From: Flavobacteriales bacterium
Lineage (GTDB): Bacteria > Bacteroidota > Bacteroidia > Flavobacteriales > Flavobacteriaceae
Length of the DNA: 50,038 nucleotides
Reading direction: 5' to 3'
Assembly (NCBI GenBank): GCA_011524905.1
Contig: WTJI01000009.1
Span: 15,257-65,294 of the forward strand
Shown: in pieces, positions 37,089-44,620 of the stretch
Layout: each line of letters begins with the position of its first letter
Numbering within the stretch: the stretch's first letter is position 1
The notes under the pieces: generated by a model
What the model was told of the DNA's origin: nothing
The model's database searches: none
Seen by the model: the letters and a program-made list of their open reading frames with translations, nothing else
Translations under genes and position numbers: made by a program

Positions 37089-37106
37089 GTTTTGTACCTT
37101 GTCTTT

Positions 37107-37685
37107 ATGGATGATAAAAAACGTTGCCAATGGTGTGTAGGCGATCCACTGTATGAGGCCTATCACGATCACGAATGGGGGGTCCCGATTCATGAAGACC
37201 AACTACTATTTGAATTTTTGACACTGGAGACTTTTCAAGCAGGTTTAAGCTGGATTACTATTTTAAAAAAAAGAGAAAATTTTAGAAGCGCATTTGACAG
37301 TTTTGATTATCAAAGAATTGCCCACTACAACGAGGATAAAATCCAAGACCTCCTCCATGATGCTAGAATTATTCGCAATCAAAAAAAAATACGTGCCACT
37401 GTAAATAATGCGCAGCGTTTTATGGAAATTCAAAAAAGTCATGGGAGTTTTTCATCCTATATTTGGGACTTTGTAGGAAATACGCCCATACAAAACAGTT
37501 ACACGAAAGAATCAGAGTTACCTGTTACTACAGATATTGCTACTAATCTTAGTCGAGACTTAAAAAAACGGGGATTCCGATTTGTAGGGCCTACGGTGGT
37601 ATATGCCCATATGCAAGCTACAGGTATGGTAAATGACCACACGACGGCTTGCTTTCGCTACGAAGAAATAAAGGCCATACGCTAA
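37107..37685 (+). CDS. tag: DNA-3-methyladenine glycosylase I
   Basis: Base-excision repair enzyme that removes 3-methyladenine. I chose ATG at 37107 (MDDKKRCQWCVGDPLYEAYHDHEWG, 192 residues). The zinc-type Cys residues in RCQWC, then the YHDHEWGVP motif, LTLETFQAGLSWITIL and the C-terminal GPTVVYAHMQATGMVNDHTTACF are diagnostic of Tag. It follows a strong terminator, so it needs its own promoter; TACCTTG at 37095 is a weak candidate. Confidence 0.95.
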   Translation: MDDKKRCQWCVGDPLYEAYHDHEWGVPIHEDQLLFEFLTLETFQAGLSWITILKKRENFRSAFDSFDYQRIAHYNEDKIQDLLHDARIIRNQKKIRATVNNAQRFMEIQKSHGSFSSYIWDFVGNTPIQNSYTKESELPVTTDIATNLSRDLKKRGFRFVGPTVVYAHMQATGMVNDHTTACFRYEEIKAIR

Positions 37686-38059
37686 AAGGGCAGATCGTCT
37701 TCTACCTCGCTTGGGGCATCATTGGTCTGCTCAAAGGATGTTGGCGGCGGCATGGGTGGCATCTCATTGGGAGCCTGCTCAGTACTTAGCGCATCAATAC
37801 GCCATCCCTGAACGGAATTAAAATATTTGGTCTCACCCTGCGGATTGACCCATTCTCTACCTCTCAAATTAATTCCAATTTTGACATTTTGCCCCACTTG
37901 AAAAGCGTTGAGCAATTCGCATTTGTCTTGCACAAATTCAACCAAGATGTGTTGGGGGTATTGTTCTTCTGTGGTTACTACCACTTCGCGTTTGCGAAAG
38001 CCGTTGTTTCCGTAGGTTTTTGTTTCGTCCAAGAGTTTGATTTTACCAGAAATTTCCAT
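37682..38059 (-). CDS. DUF3127 domain protein (single-strand-DNA-binding-like)
   Basis: A 125-residue protein starting MEISGKIKLLDETKTYG; six more in-frame codons upstream are possible. The domain is seen in GFRKREVVVTTEEQYPQHILVEF, VGQNVKIGINLRGREWVNP and YFNSVQGWRI, an OB-fold layout resembling SSB and common in Bacteroidota. The acidic C-terminal tail (SEVEDDLPF) closely resembles the partner-recruiting tip of SSB (DDDIPF), which supports a DNA-binding role. No experimental function is known to me. Confidence 0.85.
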   Translation of the reverse strand: MEISGKIKLLDETKTYGNNGFRKREVVVTTEEQYPQHILVEFVQDKCELLNAFQVGQNVKIGINLRGREWVNPQGETKYFNSVQGWRIDALSTEQAPNEMPPMPPPTSFEQTNDAPSEVEDDLPF

Positions 38060-38149
38060 GTCGCATGATTTTGTCATAAAAATAGCAAAAGTTTGGATTT
38101 AGATTGCTTTTTTAAAATTGATGTATCTTCGTGAAGCAAGCCATTTTTC

Positions 38150-39319
38150 ATGCGCCGCCTTTCCTTTGTAGAACGAATAAAAAACAGCTGGCTTTATGTA
38201 GTCTTTTTGATTGTTGCACTGATATTGTGGAACACTTATTTGCTGTTTGATCGACTTAAAACCGAAGAACGCAAAAAAATGGAACTTTGGGCGATGGCAC
38301 AAAAAGAATCCGTTCAAAATCAAGCGCCCAATAACCTGACACTTGAAGTACTTCTACAAACGGGAACCAATCCCATGATACAAGTAAACGCTACAGGTAA
38401 AATCATAGGACATAAAAATATCAGTTGGTCAGCCACGCAAGACTCTGCCCTACTCTACCAACAGCTCGACAGATTTCGAGGTCAGAATCAACCCATAGCA
38501 ATCTTTTATAAAGAAGCGGGTAGTGAAAACCCCTTGGTGGATCAAAAATTATATTACGGAGATTCGCCGATGCTTCGTAAACTACAATACTATCCTTTGG
38601 CCCTACTGCTAATCATTTTTCTTTTTGGTTTGGTTTTATATTACGTCTTGAAAACATTGCGTGTTTCAGAGCAAAATCGTTTATGGGCTGCTATGGCCAA
38701 AGAGACAGCGCATCAGATTGGCACACCCCTATCCTCCATGTTGGGCTGGATCGCATTGGGAAAAGAAGGTCAATTGGTTTCACAAACCGAGCCTTTTTCG
38801 GAAATGGAAAAAGATGTTAATCGACTTCAGTTGATTACAGAACGATTCTCTAAAATTGGCTCTCTCCCTACCCTACAACCATTGGATATCAATAAGCTAT
38901 TGAAAGAAACTGTCATTTATTTAGAAAACCGAACAGCATCACAGGTGACGATAAAAACCCGTTATAAAACGGATCCAGTGATCATAGCGGGAAATGCAGC
39001 GTTATTGAGTTGGACACTTGAAAATCTGATTAAGAACGGTATTGACGCTATGAAAGGTGCTGGTGAACTCCAGATTTGGCTGGAAGTTTTACCAAAAAAA
39101 ATCTATCTCTTTGTTCAAGACCAGGGTCTGGGAGTAGCGCGGGTACATCGAAAAAAGATTTTCAATCCAGGCTACAGCACCAAAAAAAGAGGTTGGGGCT
39201 TGGGCTTGTCATTGGCTAAACGTATCATTGAAAATTATCATCAAGGTCGATTAGAGTTACACCAAACCGAAGTAGGAAAAGGGACTACATTTAGAATAAC
39301 TTTAGCCCGTTCTATGTAA
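38150..39319 (+). CDS. Membrane sensor histidine kinase, no partner gene nearby
   Basis: A 389-residue kinase with membrane helices at about residues 13-32 and 146-168 enclosing a periplasmic domain of about 110 residues that I do not recognise. The phospho-acceptor is about His188 (AKETAHQIGTPLSSML), followed by ATPase motifs N (NLIKNGIDAM), G1 (DQGLGVARVH), F (IFNPGYST) and G2 (GWGLGLSLA). No response regulator lies beside it. It overlaps the convergent HIT gene by eight bases. Confidence 0.92.
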   Translation: MRRLSFVERIKNSWLYVVFLIVALILWNTYLLFDRLKTEERKKMELWAMAQKESVQNQAPNNLTLEVLLQTGTNPMIQVNATGKIIGHKNISWSATQDSALLYQQLDRFRGQNQPIAIFYKEAGSENPLVDQKLYYGDSPMLRKLQYYPLALLLIIFLFGLVLYYVLKTLRVSEQNRLWAAMAKETAHQIGTPLSSMLGWIALGKEGQLVSQTEPFSEMEKDVNRLQLITERFSKIGSLPTLQPLDINKLLKETVIYLENRTASQVTIKTRYKTDPVIIAGNAALLSWTLENLIKNGIDAMKGAGELQIWLEVLPKKIYLFVQDQGLGVARVHRKKIFNPGYSTKKRGWGLGLSLAKRIIENYHQGRLELHQTEVGKGTTFRITLARSM

Positions 39320-39704
39320 TTAATCTATTGATTTTTTTTGCCAAAGCCTGCATTTCATCTGGGGTCATTTCCTTTTTGTGTAGAAAATTGGCATCCTCCA
39401 TGCTATTAAGGGGTATCAGGTGTACATGAACATGAGGCACCTCTAAGCCAATTACACTCAAACCAATACGGTTACAAACCACGGCTTTGCGCAATCCTAG
39501 GGCAACCTTGCGGGAAAATGCCATAAGCTCCATGTAGGCTGTTTCTTCCAGGTCCATCAATTTATCGGTTTCTTGTTTAGGTATACAAAGGGTGTGACCG
39601 AAAGCATTTGGATTGATATCTAAAAAAGCGAGATGTTGTTCGTCTTCTGCGACTTTGTAGCAAGGGATTTCTCCTGCTACGATTTTAGAAAAAATGCTAG
39701 ACAT
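39312..39704 (-). CDS. HIT family nucleotide-binding protein
   Basis: A 130-residue histidine-triad hydrolase or transferase acting on nucleoside phosphoramidates or similar. N-terminal FSKIVAGEIPCYKV and the catalytic triad VPHVHVHLIPL are clear. It follows greA by two bases, so both are one transcript. Confidence 0.94.
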   Translation of the reverse strand: MSSIFSKIVAGEIPCYKVAEDEQHLAFLDINPNAFGHTLCIPKQETDKLMDLEETAYMELMAFSRKVALGLRKAVVCNRIGLSVIGLEVPHVHVHLIPLNSMEDANFLHKKEMTPDEMQALAKKINRLIT

Positions 39705-39706
39705 TG

Positions 39707-40183
39707 TTAATTACGCGTGATACTTAGAACTTCCAATCCTATAGTTCCGTTGGGTACTGTAATCTCTGCAACTTCGCCAACAGATTTTCCGAGAAGCCCT
39801 TTACCAATGGGGGATTCCACCGATATTTTTCCACTTGCTAAATCAGCTTCTGACTGAGCCACTAACTTGTATTTGACTGTTTGCTTGTTGGTTTGGTTTT
39901 TGACTTCTACGGTAGAATGAATCAACACTTTGGAGGTGTCCAAATCGGATTCGTTGATGATTCTTGCATTGGCCAATAGCGCTTCCATTTTGGAGATTTG
40001 CATTTCCAAAAGACCTTGCGCTTCTTTGGCAGCATCGTATTCGGCATTTTCACTCAAATCGCCTTTGTCACGTGCTTCTGCTATCGCTTGTGAAGCTTTC
40101 GGTCTTTCAACATCTTTAAGATGACTGAGTTCGTCACGCAATTTTTTTAACCCTTCTGGGGTATAATATGATACTTTACTCAT
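39707..40183 (-). CDS. greA: Transcription elongation factor GreA
   Basis: Rescues backtracked RNA polymerase by stimulating transcript cleavage. The 158 residues begin with the coiled-coil domain (YYTPEGLKKLRDELSHLKDVERP). The tip acidic pair is in ARDKGDLSENAEYDAAKE. The C-terminal FKBP-like domain has SPIGKGLLGKSVGEVAEI. The promoter box at 40234-40241 gives a leader of about 50 bases containing a hairpin. Confidence 0.97.
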   Translation of the reverse strand: MSKVSYYTPEGLKKLRDELSHLKDVERPKASQAIAEARDKGDLSENAEYDAAKEAQGLLEMQISKMEALLANARIINESDLDTSKVLIHSTVEVKNQTNKQTVKYKLVAQSEADLASGKISVESPIGKGLLGKSVGEVAEITVPNGTIGLEVLSITRN

Positions 40184-40203
40184 AATTTTATGCTTGAAAT
40201 TGA

Positions 40204-40229
40204 AAAATCCCTCGCAGGGGCTGGGATTT
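40204..40229 (-). promoter_or_regulatory. Hairpin in the greA leader
   Basis: Outer stem of seven pairs (AAATCCC / GGGATTT on either strand) with an inner G/C-rich loop, between the greA promoter box and its ATG. It may act on greA translation or attenuation; there is no T run. Confidence 0.4.
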
Positions 40230-40233
40230 CTAT

Positions 40234-40241
40234 CAAAGATA
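40234..40241 (-). promoter_or_regulatory. greA promoter -7 box
   Basis: TATCTTTG on the minus strand, 50 bases before the greA ATG. It lies inside the upstream part of the open frame of the next gene, which argues that the latter starts later than its first ATG. Confidence 0.5.
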
Positions 40242-40246
40242 CAAAA

Positions 40247-40702
40247 TTGAATAGTTCTATTAAAATCGGAAAAGCTCTAATGTTGGGACTGCTTTATTTG
40301 GGATTTGGCATAAGTTGTAGCAAAACCTCGATTAGCCGCAATCCCTATATTTCTAATGTTCGATTTGATTATCAAGTCAACTTAAACCTCCCCCAATACG
40401 ATGATTTACGCTTTGTAGGCGGCAGTGCTTATGTATATCAAGCAGGTCTGAAAGGCATTCTAATTTTTAATCTCAATGGCCGCAATTTTTTGGCATGGGA
40501 GGCCACTTGTCCTAACCATATACCACGAGAATGTTCCCGATTAGAAATCAATGGAGTACTGGCTGAATGCAGTTGCGAAGGCTATCAATACAGCTTGGCC
40601 AACGGTCAACTACTCAATCCCGATAATGATGGCAATAACCCCTACCCAATGATCAATTATCGGGTAGAAGTTTTTGATTCTTTTTTATACCTCTCCAATT
40701 AA
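40247..40702 (+). CDS. Rieske-like lipoprotein lacking the usual cluster ligands
   Basis: Exported protein of about 151 residues. The signal is IKIGKALMLGLLYLGFGISC, with the Cys as lipid site. The start is uncertain: TTG at 40247 gives a normal positively charged signal, ATG at 40280 gives one without charge, and ATG at 40190 gives an overlong one that covers the greA promoter. The body reads FLAWEATCPNHIP, then AECSCEGYQYSLANG, which follows the Rieske pattern. However, the first motif is C-P-N-H rather than C-x-H, and the second His (CxxH) is replaced by Glu. A normal [2Fe-2S] cluster is therefore unlikely. Role unknown. Confidence 0.75.
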   Translation: MNSSIKIGKALMLGLLYLGFGISCSKTSISRNPYISNVRFDYQVNLNLPQYDDLRFVGGSAYVYQAGLKGILIFNLNGRNFLAWEATCPNHIPRECSRLEINGVLAECSCEGYQYSLANGQLLNPDNDGNNPYPMINYRVEVFDSFLYLSN

Positions 40703-42921
40703 AAAATCAAAGCGACACCCACCAAGACGTTGGTCCCTGCTTGAGGATAAAAACCAGCTCCCTCAATCGTGGATACTACACCTGGAGTCGTCCAACTATC
40801 ATCATAGGTGTAGAAATATCCATTAGACACATAAGTTTCATTGAAAAGGTTATTGACCAGCAAGCTTAATTGAATGTTTTTAAACCACTGTTCAGGCTGC
40901 CATTGGTAAGTAATATTGAGGTCTGAGACAAAATAATTTGGCAGTTTTGACAAAGCAGCGTCAATATTTCCCATATACTGCTCACCCACATATTTGGACA
41001 ACAAACTCACTTGAAAAGTGGTAGAAGGGGCATAAACAAGAGCGTTGCCCGCGATAATACTGGGTGAATAGGCCAGTTGCGTACTTCCTAAATTCGTCAA
41101 TTGTCCATCTCTTTGGAAAAAATAATCAAGATTTTGATTGCGACTCAATGCTAGATTGGGTTGCCAAAACCACTGAGTCGACAATGGCAGTTTAGCTTCT
41201 ATTTCTATCCCCATTCGGCGACTGTTTCCAATATTTTCTCGAATGGGATTCCCCACCTCGTCCAGAGCCCCAGTAAGTGCCAATTGATCTTTGTAGGCCA
41301 TCAAGTAAGCGTTTACTTGTAGTTGTAAGTTTGATTGATTATACCGCCAACCCAGTTCAAAGTCATTGAGTTTTTCAGGCACTGGATTGCCATTTTCATA
41401 ATCAGTACGGTTGGGTTCTCGCTGCGCTCGGGCATAGGATAAATAAAAACGTTGGGCCTCATTGGCTCGGAAGGTCAACCCGGCTTTGGGATTAAAGAAA
41501 CTAAAACTGTCATCTACCGAAAACGGAGCAGGTCCAGCCACCTGACCTACTACATCATAACTGATGTTTCGTAATTGGAGGTCGATATAAGCAATCCACT
41601 GGTCGCCAATAGACTCAGTCCATTTGACAAAAAAGCTGTTTTCAATTTTTGTGCCTGTATTGTCATAAAACCTATGTCGGGGTAAGACATCCCCCGCCTG
41701 CTGCGCCCATATCAACTCACCAAAATGATCACCAATATATCGGCTGTAAAGAGCCCCCAGATTGATTGTGGTTCCGCCTTGGATATAATTGGCTGCAAGA
41801 TTGGCTACATAATAGTCATTGTCCAACCATTTGCGCTGAATATTTTCGGTTTGGGTGACTTCGGTTGTTCCCACAGTCAAAGGCAGTAATTGTAAGTAGG
41901 CAAAAGAAGTATCGGTGCCAAAGGAAATGTTGTTGGTTGCCCAAAGGTCATAATACTCTTCATAATAGCCCCGACCGTAGGTATAGTTGAGTCCCAAAGT
42001 AACATCCCATCGGGAATTAAGGGTTTGTGTCCAATGGAGCTGATAGTGGTCTTGACGGTAATTATCCACTTGCGTGTCATAAAAATCAGTCAAGGCACCG
42101 TTGGCATCATAGATTTCCCCTGCAGGATTGTAGGTTCGATTGCTGGCTAAGGTAGCAGCGTCGACCCCATACCAAGACTGATAAGTAACTTCATGTCCCC
42201 CAAAGCCCAAAACTTTGATTAGCGTATTGTCGTCTTGATATGCTGCTTGAAGGAAATAAGACTTCAAATCTGAAGCCGCCCGATCGATATATCCATCAGA
42301 AACGATTTTCCCCAATCGCCCAGCGATTTCAAAACCACTATCCAAACGACCGGTAGAAAATTGCAAAGTGTTTTTTAAAGTATTAAAACTACCCGCACTT
42401 TGACTCCAACGGGCAAAGGCGTCTTCTGATACAGCTTGGGTCAGCAAGTTTAGACTGGCCCCAAAAGCAGCGTTTCCGTTGGTAGAAGTTCCTACACCGC
42501 GTTGGAGCTGAAAACTGGAAACTGAAGAGGCGAAGTCGGGTAAATTGACCCAAAAGGTGCCTTGGGATTCTGAATCGTTATAAGGAATTCCGTTGATGGT
42601 GACGTTAACTGCACGAGCATCACTACCGCGTACACGAATACCTGTATAACCAATGCCATTTCCTGCATCACTGGTGGTTACCACCGATGGCAGAAAGCTT
42701 AATAGAATGGGAATGTCTTGACCCAAATTACGGCTGGCAATTTCTTCTTGGGTCAGGTTACTAAAGGCTACTGGGCTATCTGCGTCGACCCGCAAACCAG
42801 ATACCTTGACTTCTTCTAAATTGACCATCGGCAGGGAATCCCGTACAGCTGTAGTTTGTGCTGCTAGGCGGACTGCCAGAACCCCTACTAACAAGAGGGT
42901 CACTTGCATTTTTCTTTTCAT
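40699..42921 (-). CDS. TonB-dependent outer-membrane receptor, probably for thiamine
   Basis: Outer-membrane beta-barrel of 740 residues that imports a ligand with TonB energy. The signal peptide (MKRKMQVTLLLVGVLAVRLAAQ) is followed by the plug domain (VTTSDAGNGIGYTGIRVRGSDARAVNVTINGIPYNDSES). A long barrel ends VGVALIF with the usual terminal aromatic. A TPP riboswitch in its leader, plus the adjoining thiamine-related genes, point to thiamine or a precursor as the ligand (the OMR1 idea from comparative genomics). Without that context it would look like a siderophore-type receptor. Confidence 0.9.
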   Translation of the reverse strand: MKRKMQVTLLLVGVLAVRLAAQTTAVRDSLPMVNLEEVKVSGLRVDADSPVAFSNLTQEEIASRNLGQDIPILLSFLPSVVTTSDAGNGIGYTGIRVRGSDARAVNVTINGIPYNDSESQGTFWVNLPDFASSVSSFQLQRGVGTSTNGNAAFGASLNLLTQAVSEDAFARWSQSAGSFNTLKNTLQFSTGRLDSGFEIAGRLGKIVSDGYIDRAASDLKSYFLQAAYQDDNTLIKVLGFGGHEVTYQSWYGVDAATLASNRTYNPAGEIYDANGALTDFYDTQVDNYRQDHYQLHWTQTLNSRWDVTLGLNYTYGRGYYEEYYDLWATNNISFGTDTSFAYLQLLPLTVGTTEVTQTENIQRKWLDNDYYVANLAANYIQGGTTINLGALYSRYIGDHFGELIWAQQAGDVLPRHRFYDNTGTKIENSFFVKWTESIGDQWIAYIDLQLRNISYDVVGQVAGPAPFSVDDSFSFFNPKAGLTFRANEAQRFYLSYARAQREPNRTDYENGNPVPEKLNDFELGWRYNQSNLQLQVNAYLMAYKDQLALTGALDEVGNPIRENIGNSRRMGIEIEAKLPLSTQWFWQPNLALSRNQNLDYFFQRDGQLTNLGSTQLAYSPSIIAGNALVYAPSTTFQVSLLSKYVGEQYMGNIDAALSKLPNYFVSDLNITYQWQPEQWFKNIQLSLLVNNLFNETYVSNGYFYTYDDSWTTPGVVSTIEGAGFYPQAGTNVLVGVALIF

Positions 42922-43059
42922 CTGTTTTTTTTTAAATCATCAGAATCCATACTTCATCATGCGGCTGTATGCCTTAGATCGAAAAGAAGCATTTCATCCG
43001 TAAACTATTTTTAGTTTGAATAAAAGGGGAAATTATTCGCGATTTATTTTTTGTAAACT

Positions 43060-43128
43060 GTCCCTTGGCAGCATTACCTGCCCAGGTTCATTGGGTATGA
43101 TCTCAGCCCGAAGGCACCCCTTTGAGAC
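43060..43128 (-). promoter_or_regulatory. TPP riboswitch (THI box)
   Basis: On the minus strand the conserved elements appear in order: GGGGTGCC, a TTCG-capped small stem, GGCTGAGA, ATACCC, GAACCTGG, GGTAATGC, then AAGGGA. Stem P1 can form from GTCTC (43128-43124) and GGGAC (43064-43060). TPP binding should turn the downstream receptor gene off. No terminator hairpin with a T run follows, so control is probably at translation or by another mechanism. The aptamer lies about 139 bases before the receptor ATG. Confidence 0.93.
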
Positions 43129-43132
43129 GTTG

Positions 43133-43140
43133 CAAAAATA
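43133..43140 (-). promoter_or_regulatory. Promoter -7 box of the riboswitch-receptor transcript
   Basis: TATTTTTG on the minus strand, ending four bases before the P1 stem of the riboswitch. It gives the receptor a transcript separate from the upstream kinase gene, whose stop is 60 bases away. Confidence 0.65.
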
Positions 43141-43200
43141 CGAAAAAGAGGAGAATGGCATAAAAAAACCTAGATTCATCAACTTCACATCAAAAAGAAA

Positions 43201-43779
43201 TCAAAATGATGATTTAGGATTGACCAACCATTTTTCTAGTGCCTGTATCGCATTTTGAAGGCGTTCTTTGCCTGTTCCTGTAACAATAGCGTAAGGATGT
43301 TTCAATAGCTTTAATTCGTCTAAGAAAGCGGAAAACATTTCGTCTCGCTGATGGGGTCGATCTCGAAGACTATCAGGTTCCCAGGGGATATCGGGGCTGG
43401 TTAAAAGATAAAAGTCATAGTGGTAACGGTTTACAGCTTCGACAATTTCTGGCGCACAGTACCCATCAAAGTGGGTGATTGACCATACTTTGGTTACCAA
43501 TACATTGGTGTCACAAAACAACCATTTTTGGGCTTGGGACACGGCTTCGTTTTCCAGCTGAATTTGCCCCTTGACAATTTGGGGCAAGTCTTCCAGACCA
43601 CAGGTTTCTTGGCTATTATTCCATTTTTCCTGCAAATAGTCGCGGGCAAATTCTGGCACCCATTGCGTTTGATAATGAGCTGCCAACGCTTGGGCTAAAG
43701 TAGTTTTGCCAGTGGACTCTGGCCCGTAAAGCACTATACGGTGGCAGCCTGTGGCTTGTTGTCGAGGGAATGTTTCCAT
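43201..43779 (-). CDS. NadR-kinase-like ATPase, candidate thiamine kinase
   Basis: A 192-residue P-loop kinase like the ribosylnicotinamide kinase domain of NadR, without the NadR adenylyltransferase domain. Walker A is GPESTGKTTLAQALA (about residues 19-33), followed by WVPEFARDYLQ, the acidic FCDTNVLVTKVW and the lid region PWEPDSLRDRP. It overlaps the transporter gene by 46 bases. A TPP riboswitch lies just downstream and a thiamine-binding gene upstream, so it may phosphorylate imported thiamine to thiamine phosphate, which ThiL could finish. Nicotinamide riboside is the alternative substrate. Confidence 0.82.
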   Translation of the reverse strand: METFPRQQATGCHRIVLYGPESTGKTTLAQALAAHYQTQWVPEFARDYLQEKWNNSQETCGLEDLPQIVKGQIQLENEAVSQAQKWLFCDTNVLVTKVWSITHFDGYCAPEIVEAVNRYHYDFYLLTSPDIPWEPDSLRDRPHQRDEMFSAFLDELKLLKHPYAIVTGTGKERLQNAIQALEKWLVNPKSSF

Positions 43780-44372
43780 GAGCGATAGCCCCAGATGGCC
43801 AGGGCAGTAAAAAGGGTGAATTGAAAACTTGTCAGCACAAGTCCTTTGTAAAAATAGAGGGGAACAGAAATGATGTCACCTATGATCCAAAAAATCCAAT
43901 TTTCAATTTTGCGTTTGGCCATCAGCCACATACCGACAAAAAAGAGAGCCGTTGTAAAGGTATCTACATAGGCTGTCCAGACGGTCCACCGATTGGTAAG
44001 GGTGTATACACTAAATACCAGAAGAACGGTGCCCAATCCTAGCCATATAGTAGTTTTCCATTCCTTTGCAGTTGTTTCAGAAATGGGATGCTGGATTGTA
44101 TCCTCTGCTTTGCGGGTCCAATAGTACCACCCATAGATACTCATCAAAAAATAATAGGCATTGATCAGCATATCACCCCATAGCGTAGCTTGCCACAATA
44201 GGTAAACAAAAAGGCCTGTTGAAACCATCCCAGTAGGAAAAACAGCAATTTTATTTTGCTTAGAATACCAAACAGAAAGAAAGCCAAAAAAGACACCAAG
44301 GGCTTCGATAATAATATCAGCCAACAGATAGTTTTGGTAAGGCTCGAAAAGAAAATCAAAAACTGGGGACAT
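43734..44372 (-). CDS. PnuC-family vitamin transporter, probably thiamine (PnuT-like)
   Basis: Inner-membrane facilitator of 212 residues with about seven helices. Family marks: IIIEALGVFFGFLSVWYSKQN, FPTGMVSTGLFVYLLW, YGWYYWTRK, TAYVDTFTTALFFVGMWLMAKRKIENW and ISVPLYFYKGL. PnuC proteins carry nicotinamide riboside; related PnuT proteins carry thiamine and depend on a kinase to trap it. The adjoining genes favour thiamine. It overlaps the thiamine-binding gene by 17 bases and the kinase gene by 46. Confidence 0.88.
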   Translation of the reverse strand: MSPVFDFLFEPYQNYLLADIIIEALGVFFGFLSVWYSKQNKIAVFPTGMVSTGLFVYLLWQATLWGDMLINAYYFLMSIYGWYYWTRKAEDTIQHPISETTAKEWKTTIWLGLGTVLLVFSVYTLTNRWTVWTAYVDTFTTALFFVGMWLMAKRKIENWIFWIIGDIISVPLYFYKGLVLTSFQFTLFTALAIWGYRSWKHSLDNKPQAATV

Positions 44373-44616
44373 AGCTACTTCGGTCGCCTTTAATAAGTTT
44401 CATTTGCAAAACGACGGCATCTTCTTGATTGAAAACGCTTTCAATGGCAGGAGTCAAAAAGTTCATCAGGGCATTGAATTCTCCGTAAATCTGAGTGCTT
44501 AGTGGGTTTTCAAGTACCGTAAAGTCAGACTCGCGCAGGTGCTTTATAAATGCTTTGATGGGTGGCTCAAAATCGTTTTTTAATGGTGTTAGCGTGAGTT
44601 CTACAGATATTTGCAT
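44356..44616 (-). CDS. YkoF/MTH1187-type thiamine-binding family protein
   Basis: A small 86-residue protein of the Thiamine_BP (formerly DUF77) family: MQISVELTLTPL, then IKAFIKHLRESDFTVLENPLSTQIYGEF and VLQMKLIKGDRSSY. Characterised relatives bind thiamine or hydroxymethylpyrimidine. It has no signal peptide, so it acts in the cytoplasm. It lies four bases after the phosphopantetheinyl transferase gene and overlaps the transporter gene, tying the transporter to thiamine. Confidence 0.8.
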   Translation of the reverse strand: MQISVELTLTPLKNDFEPPIKAFIKHLRESDFTVLENPLSTQIYGEFNALMNFLTPAIESVFNQEDAVVLQMKLIKGDRSSYVPSF

Positions 44617-44620
44617 GGGA

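Noticed and set aside
43734-44372. Reading the transporter and NadR-like kinase simply as nicotinamide riboside salvage
   Set aside because: That is the classic PnuC-NadR pairing and remains possible, but the TPP riboswitch and the thiamine-binding gene around them favour thiamine. Kept as the alternative.
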